From: Candidatus Muproteobacteria bacterium RIFCSPHIGHO2_01_FULL_65_16
GTDB lineage: Bacteria > Pseudomonadota > Gammaproteobacteria > Acidiferrobacterales > Sulfurifustaceae
NCBI GenBank assembly: GCA_001785175.1
Contig: MFSY01000103.1
Span: 3,058 to 8,606 of the forward strand
Direction of reading: 5' to 3'
Length of the DNA: 5,549 nucleotides
Below are positions 1 to 5,549 of the stretch, one piece after another; the first letter of the stretch is position 1, and the number at the start of each line of letters is the position of its first letter. A program made the position numbers and the translations under genes. The notes beneath the pieces are model-generated. The model was not told the origin of the DNA. It searched no databases and was given only the letters and a program-made list of their open reading frames with translations.

Positions 1-779
1 CCGAAATAGTCCTGCTCCATGGCGTCAACGGCGCGCAGGATGCGATCGTCCATCCGCGCGTCAGCGCGCAGGTTGCGGACCAGGCCGTTGACGTGCTCGA
101 CCACGCCGCGGACGGCCTTGAGCCGGTCGAGTTGGTCGGCCGGCAGCGGCCGCCCGGAGCTTATGTAGTACGCCAGGCGCGCGCGCTCCATGCCGGCGTG
201 CTCGCTGATCATCCAGGCACGGTTCTTGATCGTGAGATTACTGCGCGCGACCTCGTGCTGGATTTCGCTCGCGGTGAAGGCCGCCTCGCGCAGCCGCGCG
301 GTGTCCTGGATGAACTGGCTCGTGGTCGCCAGCCATTCGTCCGCGCCGATCCCGTCGTTGCCTCCCCTGACGGTCCGGTCCACGCGCCGACGCGCGGTCG
401 CGATCGCCGCGTAAGACTGTTTCATGGCGGCGAGGATGGTGCTCAAACCGGCGGCGGGTATGGCGGACACCTCCTCGGTCGCCTTGAGCGCCGTGGTCCA
501 GGACGCGTCGCTTTGATTGCGCAGCTCCTTGATCTTGTCGGCCATGGCGGAGCCGGCGGGGGCGCGCGCGCCGAGCAGCGCCGAGGTATAACCGCGCTCG
601 AGCGCCACGACGGCGGCGGTCTGGATCAGCCGGTCGGCCATCGTGTTGATGAGCGCGAGGCGCCTGGCGCTTACCAGGTCCTGGTATGAATCCCACGCCT
701 TGTCCCCCGCCAGGACGATGACGCCCAGGGCCAGCAGACCGACCGCGGCGTTGATGACACGCCTTGAGTCAAAACGCAC
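1..779 (-). CDS. Membrane-anchored sensory protein, N-terminal part (NIT-like helical sensor), 3' end outside window
   Basis: The first 259 codons of a gene that runs off the left edge. Residues about 8-24 (VINAAVGLLALGVIVLA) form one hydrophobic signal-anchor helix, followed by a long, mostly helical stretch that should lie in the periplasm. Two stretches resemble the nitrate/nitrite-sensing (NIT-like) helical domains of bacterial receptors: ERG at 61-63 in ERGYTSALLG, and AGMERARLAYYISSGRPLP at about 195-213. No second membrane helix, HAMP, kinase, GGDEF or chemotaxis signalling domain is reached, so the output type is unknown. The GTG start is chosen because a TAA stop lies in frame two codons upstream, a G-rich ribosome site sits seven bases before it, and the next in-frame ATG (residue 47) would remove the membrane anchor. 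The frame is open throughout with G/C-rich third positions. It has its own promoter, so it need not belong to the copper operon. The sensory assignment is fairly sure; the ligand is unknown. Confidence 0.8.
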   Translation of the reverse strand, partial: MRFDSRRVINAAVGLLALGVIVLAGDKAWDSYQDLVSARRLALINTMADRLIQTAAVVALERGYTSALLGARAPAGSAMADKIKELRNQSDASWTTALKATEEVSAIPAAGLSTILAAMKQSYAAIATARRRVDRTVRGGNDGIGADEWLATTSQFIQDTARLREAAFTASEIQHEVARSNLTIKNRAWMISEHAGMERARLAYYISSGRPLPADQLDRLKAVRGVVEHVNGLVRNLRADARMDDRILRAVDAMEQDYF

Positions 780-786
780 CGGTTAT

Positions 787-792
787 CCCCCC
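787..792 (-). promoter_or_regulatory. Ribosome binding site of the sensor gene
   Basis: A run of six G followed by ATAACCG places a purine-rich site seven bases before the GTG start at 779. It is not a perfect AGGAGG but its spacing is right, and it supports the GTG choice over downstream ATGs. Confidence 0.6.
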
Positions 793-813
793 ACGTCGCG
801 CGGATATCTATTT

Positions 814-842
814 AATAAAGCACGCATTCCAGGGGCGGTCAA
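814..842 (-). promoter_or_regulatory. Putative sigma70-type promoter of the sensor gene
   Basis: On the minus strand TTGACC (842-837) is followed by a 17-base spacer and TTTATT (819-814). This matches five of six -35 positions and four of six -10 positions at the ideal spacing, in a locally AT-rich patch of an otherwise GC-rich window. The expected transcript start near 807 leaves a leader of about 28 bases that includes the ribosome site. No clear operator palindrome overlaps it. This is prediction from sequence only. Confidence 0.55.
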
Positions 843-977
843 AGCAAATGTCGTGCCGTCATGCTCACCCCGTGGATCCTAACTGGTAAATAGACCATAT
901 TTTTGATGTGTTTTATGTCCACGGCAGCGAATCTGCCCACGGTAACCCCCCCACGGATCACGCCGGCGCCGAGACAA

Positions 978-1292
978 TCAGGGGCGCGGCGCGATGCCGC
1001 TGATCACGAAGCGGCCGTCCTTGCCGCGGGTCAGCTCGAACGTCACCTTGTCTCCGGGTTTGACGCCATTCAGCAGCCCACGGTGCGCGACGTCGAAGAA
1101 CATGGCCATGCCGGGCCAGTCGAGGCTCTGGATCGGGCCGTGCTCGATCTTGATCTTGCCCGCCTGCGTATCAATCGCCTGGACGATCCCCTCGGCCCGA
1201 TGGGTATGGGTGGAGGCCGCCGCCAAAGGCGCCTGCCCCGCGACCAGCATCGCCCCGAGTACTGCAATAATTAAGCGCTTCGCTGCCTTCAT
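978..1292 (-). CDS. cusF: CusF-like periplasmic Cu(I)/Ag(I)-binding protein
   Basis: A 104-residue protein with a signal peptide (K2-A3-A4-K5-R6, hydrophobic core 7-19, likely cleavage after AAA at 24-26) and a single small CusF-type OB-fold domain. In E. coli CusF, His36, Trp44, Met47 and Met49 bind Cu(I)/Ag(I), with the tryptophan capping the metal. Here H51, W59, M62 and M64 in HGPIQSLDWPGMAM reproduce the 8-3-2 spacing exactly, so all ligands are present. Known CusF proteins pass metal to CusB, which primes the CusA pump. A THTH segment (28-31) just after the likely cleavage site could add weak metal binding; that is inference. The start at 1292 is preferred to an ATG 14 codons upstream because it has an AGGTGA site seven bases before it and gives a normal signal peptide. 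The gene lies last, after cusA, whereas E. coli has it between cusC and cusB. Confidence 0.93.
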   Translation of the reverse strand: MKAAKRLIIAVLGAMLVAGQAPLAAASTHTHRAEGIVQAIDTQAGKIKIEHGPIQSLDWPGMAMFFDVAHRGLLNGVKPGDKVTFELTRGKDGRFVISGIAPRP

Positions 1293-1299
1293 CGCTGTT

Positions 1300-1305
1300 T
1301 CACCT
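1300..1305 (-). promoter_or_regulatory. Ribosome binding site deciding the cusF start
   Basis: AGGTGA on the minus strand, seven bases before the ATG at 1292. The upstream in-frame ATG at 1334 lies at the edge of the palindromic repeat and lacks such a site, so this decides the start. Confidence 0.7.
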
Positions 1306-1328
1306 TTTCGGTTAGAAAACATTATTGG

Positions 1329-1422
1329 AACCACAGATGCACACAGATAAACACGGATCGAATTAACACCGTTTCCCGCACTCGATCCTTATATCTGTGT
1401 TCATCTGTGTTTATCTGTGGTT
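1329..1422. repeat. 94-base palindromic intergenic repeat between cusA and cusF
   Basis: Arms 1329-1358 and 1393-1422 are inverted copies matching at 26 of 30 bases. Each begins AACCACAGAT and is built of a roughly ten-base unit, (A/C)CACAGATnn, repeated two to three times. A second inner inverted pair, GGATCGA (1355-1361) and TCGATCC (1382-1388), lets the structure continue to a loop of about 20 bases. Sequences of this ACCACAGAT-ACACAGAT type are, as I recall them, dispersed in the intergenic DNA of many environmental bacteria; no function is established to my knowledge. In RNA it could form a long hairpin that slows exonucleases or separates cusA from cusF expression, but there is no T-run typical of an intrinsic terminator. 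Confidence 0.85.
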
Positions 1423-1437
1423 TCGCCGTTGCCTTTT

Positions 1438-1467
1438 CTCCGCGTCTCTGCGCCTCTGCGGTGAAAA
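1438..1467. repeat. 8-base-period repeat arm directly after the cusA stop
   Basis: On the minus strand, immediately after the cusA stop codon, TTTTCAC is followed by CGCAGAGG, CGCAGAGA and CGCGGAG, three copies of an eight-base unit. It has the same architecture as the CGCAAAGG-unit repeat upstream of cusA. Only one arm is present here; no inverted partner was found in this gap. It looks like half of a dispersed intergenic repeat. Confidence 0.7.
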
Positions 1468-4400
1468 TCACTGTTCCAGCGTGCGCAGCTTCCACAGCAG
1501 GTACGCCGCCGGAATCACCGCCAGCGTGAGGACCGCGACCGTCACCATCCCGCCGACCATGGGTGCGGCGATGCGCTGCATCGCCTCGGAGCCCGCGCCG
1601 CTCGACCAGAGGATCGGCAGCAGGCCGGCGATGATCGCGGCGTTCGTCATCATGATGGGGCGGATGCGCATGAGCGCCCCCTCGATCACGGCTTCGCGGA
1701 TATCCGCGCCTGAGAGCCGGCCGCGGCGCAACTCGATGCGGCGCTTCAAGGCCTGATCGAGATAGGTGAGCATGACCACGCCGATCTCGGCCGCCACGCC
1801 GCCGAGCGCGATGAACCCCACCGCCACCGCGATCGAGAGGTTGTAGCCGAGCGCCCAGAGCAGCCAGAGGCCGCCCGCGAGCGCGAGCGGGAGTGTGGTG
1901 ACGATGATCGCGACCTCCATGGCGTTGCGGAAGTTGAGATAGAGCAGAAACAGAATGATCGCGAGCGTGAACGGGATCACGAGCTTCAGGCGCGCGAGCG
2001 CGCGCTGCAGGTACTCGTACTGGCCGGACCAGATGAGCCCGTATCCGGGCGGGAGCTTTACCTGCGCGTTCACGAGCCGCTGCGCCTCGGCGACGTAGGA
2101 GCCGATGTCGCGGTCGCGGAAGTCCACGAAGATCCAGCCCGAGAGGCGCGCGTTCTCCGAGCGGATCATGTCGGGGCCATCGGCGATCTTGAGCTCGACG
2201 ACGTCGCCGAGCGCCACCGGCACGCCGCTCGTCGTGAGGATGGGCAGGCGCTTGAGCCGTTCGAGCGAGTCGCGCAGGTCAGCGGGGTAGCGGACGTTCA
2301 CCGGATAGCGCTCGCGGCCCTCGACGGTCTCGGCGACGTTCATGCCGCCGACGGCGGTCTCGACCGTCTCCTGGATGTCCATGATGGAAAGCCCGAAGCG
2401 CGCGGCGCGGTTGCGGTCAATCCTGACGTCCACGTAGCGCGCGCCGGTGAGGCGCTCGGCATAGACCGAGGTCGTGCCGGGCACGGCCCTGACGACCCGC
2501 TCGATCTCGCGGCCGATTCTCTCGATGGTCGGAAGCGCCGGCCCCGTGACCTTGACGCCGACCGGCGTGCGGGTGCCGGTGGTGAGCATGTCAATGCGCG
2601 TCTTGATCGGCGGCACGAACACGTTCGAGAGGCCCGGGAACTTCACCAGCTCGTTCATCTCGGCGATGAGTTTCCGCGTCGTCATGCCCGGACGCCATTC
2701 GGATTTGGGCTTTAACTGGATCGTGGTCTCGAACATCGACAGCGGCGACGGGTCGGTCGCGGTCTCGGCGCGCCCGGCCTTGCCGAAGACGGTCTTGACC
2801 TCGGGCAGGGTTTTCAGTGCGCGATCGGTTTGTTGCAGGATTTGCTGCGCCTTGCCGGTCGAAAGTCCCGGGAGGGTCGTCGGCATGTAGAGGATGTCGC
2901 CCTCGTCCATGTCCGGCATGAACTCCGTGCCGACCCGCGTCAGCGGGACCGCGGTGATCAGGATCAGCGCCGCGGCCGCGGCCAGGACCTGCCGCGGATG
3001 CGCCAGCACCCATTCGAGCGCCGGCCGGTAGGCCCTGAGCAACGCGCGGTTGATCGGATTGTCGTGCTCGGGACGGATGCGGCCGCGGATGAAGTAGCCC
3101 ATGAGCACCGGCACGAGCGTCACGGAGAGCCCCGCGGCGGCCGCCATCGCGTAGGTCTTGGTGAAGGCGAGCGGCGCGAAGAGCTTGCCTTCCTGCGCCT
3201 GCAGCGCGAACACCGGCAGAAAGCTCACGGTGATGATAAGCAGCGAGAAAAAGAGCGGCGGGCCCACCTCCTCGGTCGCGGCGCGGACGATCTCCCAGCG
3301 GTTCTGCTCCGTGACTTTCCCGCGTTCGAAATGCTTGTGGACGTTCTCGATCATCACGATCGCGGCGTCCACCATGGCGCCGACGGCGATGGCGATGCCG
3401 CCCAGCGACATGATGTTGGCGTTGATGCCCTGGCCCTTCATGACGATGAACGCGACGAGGATGCCGATCGGGAGCATCACGATCGCGACCAGCGCCGAGC
3501 GCAGGTGGAACAGGAACGCGGCGCACACCAGCGCGACGATGACGAACTCCTCGATGAGCGTGCCGCCGAGGTTCCTGATCGCGCGCTCGATGAGCGCGGC
3601 GCGGTCGTAGGTCGTGACGATCTCCACGCCCTCGGGCAGGCCGCGGCGGATCGCATCGAGCTTGGCGCGCACCGCCTCGATGACGGCAAGCGCGTTCTCG
3701 CCGTGGCGCATGACGACGATGCCGCCCGCGACCTCGCCCGCGCCGTCGAGCTCCGTGATGCCGCGGCGCATCTCGGGCCCGAGCCGGATCTCGGCCACCT
3801 GATCGAGTCGGATCGGCGAGCCGGCGGAGGTCACACCGAGCACGATCTCGCGCAGGTCCTTGAGACTCTGCACGTAGCCGCGCACGCGCACCATGTACTC
3901 GGCCTCGGCCATCTCGATCACCGAGCCGCCGGATTCCTGGTTGGCGCGCTCGATCGCCATGCGCACCTCGCTCGGCATGAGCTTGAAGGCGCGCAGCCGG
4001 GCCGGGTCCACGACCACCTGGTATTGCTTGACCATGCCGCCGACCGAGGCGACCTCGGCCACGCCCGGCACCGTGCGCAGCTCGTATTTGAGATACCAGT
4101 CTTGGAGCGCGCGCAGTTGCGAGATGTCGTGCCGCCCGCTGCGGTCCACGAGCGCATACTCGTACACCCACCCGACGCCGGTCGCGTCCGGGCCGAGCGC
4201 GGGCTTCGCGGCGCGCGGCAGCTTCGCCACCGCCTGCGAGAGATACTCGAGCACGCGCGAGCGCGCCCAGTAGAGGTCGGTGCCGTCCTCGAAAATGACG
4301 TAGACGAAGGAGTCGCCGAACAGCGAATAGCCGCGCACCGTGGTCGCGCGCGGCACCGAGAGCATCGCGGTGGCGAGCGGGTAGGTCACCTGGTCTTCGA

Positions 4401-4581
4401 CCACCTGCGGCGCCTGGCCGGGGTAGGGCGTCTTGATGATGACCTGCACGTCGGAGAGATCGGGGATCGCATCGAGCGGCGTGCGCGCCACGGCATAGAC
4501 CCCGCCCGCGACCAACATGGCGGTGACGATGAGGACGATGTGGCGGTTGTTGAGCGACCAGCGGATGATGGCAGAGATCAT
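1468..4581 (-). CDS. cusA: CusA-like heavy-metal RND efflux pump (Cu(I)/Ag(I))
   Basis: A complete 1037-residue inner-membrane RND transporter; E. coli CusA has 1047. As trimers these pumps use proton import to drive metal out through CusB and CusC. The typical RND layout is visible: TM1 (about 11-31), first periplasmic porter region (to about 337), TM2-TM7 (338-548), second periplasmic region, TM8-TM12 (867-1031). TM4 carries GAMVDAAIVMIEN (401-413), the signature of the monovalent-metal subgroup rather than the CzcA type. The three cleft methionines of E. coli (573, 623, 672) correspond to M566, M616 and M665 with identical spacing. The relay methionines M271, M391, M403, M410, M479, M494 and M1001 are also present. 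Of the proposed proton relay, D405 and E932 are kept, but the lysine of TM11 (E. coli K984) is I976. E. coli M755 aligns to N748, with M747 next to it. The start matches the family N-terminus. It follows cusB after a repeat-filled gap. Confidence 0.96.
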   Translation of the reverse strand: MISAIIRWSLNNRHIVLIVTAMLVAGGVYAVARTPLDAIPDLSDVQVIIKTPYPGQAPQVVEDQVTYPLATAMLSVPRATTVRGYSLFGDSFVYVIFEDGTDLYWARSRVLEYLSQAVAKLPRAAKPALGPDATGVGWVYEYALVDRSGRHDISQLRALQDWYLKYELRTVPGVAEVASVGGMVKQYQVVVDPARLRAFKLMPSEVRMAIERANQESGGSVIEMAEAEYMVRVRGYVQSLKDLREIVLGVTSAGSPIRLDQVAEIRLGPEMRRGITELDGAGEVAGGIVVMRHGENALAVIEAVRAKLDAIRRGLPEGVEIVTTYDRAALIERAIRNLGGTLIEEFVIVALVCAAFLFHLRSALVAIVMLPIGILVAFIVMKGQGINANIMSLGGIAIAVGAMVDAAIVMIENVHKHFERGKVTEQNRWEIVRAATEEVGPPLFFSLLIITVSFLPVFALQAQEGKLFAPLAFTKTYAMAAAAGLSVTLVPVLMGYFIRGRIRPEHDNPINRALLRAYRPALEWVLAHPRQVLAAAAALILITAVPLTRVGTEFMPDMDEGDILYMPTTLPGLSTGKAQQILQQTDRALKTLPEVKTVFGKAGRAETATDPSPLSMFETTIQLKPKSEWRPGMTTRKLIAEMNELVKFPGLSNVFVPPIKTRIDMLTTGTRTPVGVKVTGPALPTIERIGREIERVVRAVPGTTSVYAERLTGARYVDVRIDRNRAARFGLSIMDIQETVETAVGGMNVAETVEGRERYPVNVRYPADLRDSLERLKRLPILTTSGVPVALGDVVELKIADGPDMIRSENARLSGWIFVDFRDRDIGSYVAEAQRLVNAQVKLPPGYGLIWSGQYEYLQRALARLKLVIPFTLAIILFLLYLNFRNAMEVAIIVTTLPLALAGGLWLLWALGYNLSIAVAVGFIALGGVAAEIGVVMLTYLDQALKRRIELRRGRLSGADIREAVIEGALMRIRPIMMTNAAIIAGLLPILWSSGAGSEAMQRIAAPMVGGMVTVAVLTLAVIPAAYLLWKLRTLEQ

Positions 4582-4593
4582 GGTTGAACAAAG

Positions 4594-4599
4594 CCTCTT
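4594..4599 (-). promoter_or_regulatory. Weak, distant ribosome binding site of cusA
   Basis: AAGAGG lies 12 bases before the ATG at 4581, which is longer than the usual five to nine. No better purine-rich site is closer. The family N-terminus still fixes the start, so translation initiation may simply be weak. Confidence 0.35.
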
Positions 4600-4611
4600 A
4601 TAAGATCATTT

Positions 4612-4745
4612 GACGCAAAGGCGCAAAGGCGCAAAGAAAGAGAACGGATAGGATTTACAGGTTTAAAATCAAGGCAGACTTCTTGATTCAAAGTCCGATC
4701 AATCCCGTCACGATTTTGTTCTTTGCGCCTTCGCGCCTTTGCGTC
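4612..4745. repeat. 134-base inverted-repeat element between cusB and cusA
   Basis: Arms 4612-4636 and 4721-4745 are inverted copies matching at 24 of 25 bases. Each arm is three copies of an eight-base unit, CGCAAAGG. The 84-base middle holds a smaller hairpin, AATCAAG (4667-4673) with CTTGATT (4682-4688) and an eight-base loop, and a GGATTTACAGG segment (4651-4661) of a kind often seen next to such repeats. No open frame or transposase is present, so it is a non-coding dispersed repeat, possibly mobilised in trans. It fills most of the gap between the two efflux genes. Confidence 0.85.
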
Positions 4746-4797
4746 GAAAACTCATACACGTTGTTAACCATCCTTCTTTGCGTCGAAAATTCATACA
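4737..4797. repeat. 22-base direct repeat just after the cusB stop
   Basis: Copies at 4737-4758 and 4776-4797 differ at one base (C4751 versus T4790) and are offset by 39 bases. Both start with CTTTGCGTCGAAAA and end in TCATACA. The left copy is the outer end of the right arm of the 134-base element, so the second copy looks like a duplicated or residual element end sitting two bases from the cusB stop codon. Confidence 0.75.
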
Positions 4798-4799
4798 AC

Positions 4800-5549
4800 T
4801 CATTTCTCGACCGGCTCCATGCGCTGGAAGCTCGCGCGCACGTTGGCCTCGGAATCAATGAGGAACTGGCCGGAGGTGACGACTACGTCGCCTTCCTTGA
4901 TACCGCGCTGAATCTCCACCCAGTCGTCGGTCTCGACGCCGGGCGTGACCTCGACCGGCTGGAAGCGGCCCGCGCCCAGGGCGAGCACCACGGCGTTGCG
5001 TTGGCCGGTCCGGATCAGCGCCTCGCGCGGGATGTAGATCGCCTGCCTGCCGGCGACCGTCGCCAGGATCACCACCTCCGCGAGCATGTTGGGGCGCAGC
5101 ACGATGTCGGCGTGCGTCATGCGGATGCGCGCCTTGAACGCGCGCGCGCCGATGTCTATGTCGCTCTCGATGCTGTCCACGACGCCGTGGTAGACGGTCG
5201 GCGAGTCGAGGATGCGCACCTCGGCGATCTGGCCCGGGCGCACGGCGGCGGCCTCGCGGTCGAAGAGGTCCACGAGCGCGGTGAGCCCGCGGCTGTCCCG
5301 GAACATGTAGCCGGTCGTCACGATGCGCCGCGGCGGCGCGCCGCGCGTGGCCTGGTGGGTGCGCACGCCGAGGTTCTGTACGATCTCGGGCCGCAGCGTC
5401 ACCACCGTCGCGCCCTCGTCCTCATAGACCGGCACCAGGTCCATGTCCATGAACGGCGACTTGCCGGGCTTGTCGCTGCGGAAGCCCGGCGTCATGGGGT
5501 CGGCCCAGTAGAGGACCTTGCGTTCCTTTTGCGTTCCGGCCGCGGTGGC
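4800..5549 (-). CDS. cusB: CusB-like periplasmic adaptor lacking lipoyl and alpha-hairpin domains, 5' end outside window
   Basis: The last 249 codons of a membrane-fusion protein of the Cu/Ag efflux complex; the beginning lies beyond the right edge. In window residues, 11-46 are the CusB N-terminal metal-binding segment (KVLYWADPM, DKPGKSPFMDMDLVPVYEDEG). M19, M34 and M36 repeat the 15-2 spacing of the E. coli Cu(I)-binding methionines M49, M64 and M66. Residues 52-80 (LRPEIVQNLGVRT onward) start the beta-barrel. GYMFRDSRGLTALVDLFDREAAAVRPGQ (from 80) then enters the second beta-barrel half, and the rest is the membrane-proximal domain ending with GQFLIDSEAN. In normal CusB proteins well over 100 residues holding the lipoyl domain and the CusC-contacting hairpin lie where residues 80-84 are. 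The reading frame is intact across this point, with no stop or frameshift. It could be a genuine short adaptor, a decaying gene, or an assembly collapse. The ATG at 5495 lies inside the conserved motif and is not the start. Confidence 0.9.
   Translation of the reverse strand, partial: ATAAGTQKERKVLYWADPMTPGFRSDKPGKSPFMDMDLVPVYEDEGATVVTLRPEIVQNLGVRTHQATRGAPPRRIVTTGYMFRDSRGLTALVDLFDREAAAVRPGQIAEVRILDSPTVYHGVVDSIESDIDIGARAFKARIRMTHADIVLRPNMLAEVVILATVAGRQAIYIPREALIRTGQRNAVVLALGAGRFQPVEVTPGVETDDWVEIQRGIKEGDVVVTSGQFLIDSEANVRASFQRMEPVEK

Noticed and set aside
93..696. Open frames on both strands over the sensor gene
   Set aside because: The minus-strand frame starting at the GTG at 779 gives a coherent membrane anchor and helical domain, while the other frames give Arg/Gly-rich sequence without features.
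923..937. Small hairpin GGCAG-CGAAT-CTGCC after cusF as a terminator
   Set aside because: Only five base pairs and no T-run follows on the minus strand, so an intrinsic terminator is not supported.
1293..1334. Longer cusF start at an upstream ATG
   Set aside because: It would add 14 residues before a normal signal peptide and has no suitable ribosome site.
1329..1467. Repeat region as a CRISPR array
   Set aside because: The units are 8-10 bases, arranged as inverted arms without unique spacers of regular length, and no cas genes are present.
2830..4587. Long open frame on the plus strand opposite cusA
   Set aside because: It is rich in Arg, Asp, His and Glu with no recognisable domain, and arises from the GC-rich codon bias of cusA on the other strand.
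2591..4591. Long open frame on the minus strand overlapping cusA in another frame
   Set aside because: Arg/Ala/Gly/His-rich, low-complexity translation; the cusA frame matches a known family from end to end.
4597..4602. TATAAG as a -10 box for a cusA promoter
   Set aside because: The transcript would start near 4590, downstream of the only plausible ribosome site, and the bases at a suitable -35 distance are part of the CGCAAAGG repeat with a poor match.

Overview
The window is GC-rich, proteobacterial-looking DNA in which all four recognisable genes lie on the minus strand. Gene style (CusA/CusB/CusF relatives, a GTG-started membrane sensor, strong G/C third positions) suggests a beta- or gammaproteobacterium or a relative, possibly from an environmental genome. 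The genus cannot be fixed from this sequence.

Layout, read in the direction of transcription from high to low coordinates: (1) the 3' 750 bases of a cusB-like periplasmic adaptor gene, running off the right edge; (2) a 217-base gap filled with a large inverted repeat and a short direct repeat; (3) a complete cusA-like RND copper/silver efflux pump gene of 1037 codons; (4) a 175-base gap holding a 94-base palindrome and an 8-base-period repeat; (5) a small complete cusF-like periplasmic copper-binding protein gene; (6) a 198-base gap with a convincing sigma70-type promoter; (7) the 5' part (259 codons) of a membrane-anchored sensory protein, running off the left edge.

Genes 1, 3 and 5 form a Cu(I)/Ag(I) efflux set of the CusCFBA type. 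CusF would carry the metal in the periplasm, CusB would accept it and switch the pump, and CusA would drive it outward through an outer-membrane channel. A cusC-like channel gene would be expected upstream, beyond the right edge. The sensor has its own promoter and is probably a separate transcription unit; its output domain is outside the window, so a link to metal sensing is not shown.

Two things deserve attention. The CusB-like protein keeps the N-terminal metal-binding methionines, the beta-barrel and the membrane-proximal domain, but has lost the lipoyl and alpha-hairpin domains through what looks like an exact in-frame deletion. Both gaps inside the efflux operon are occupied by palindromic or short-period repeats of types that look like dispersed intergenic repeats. 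CusA itself keeps the methionine relay, but the lysine of the proposed proton relay is replaced by isoleucine.
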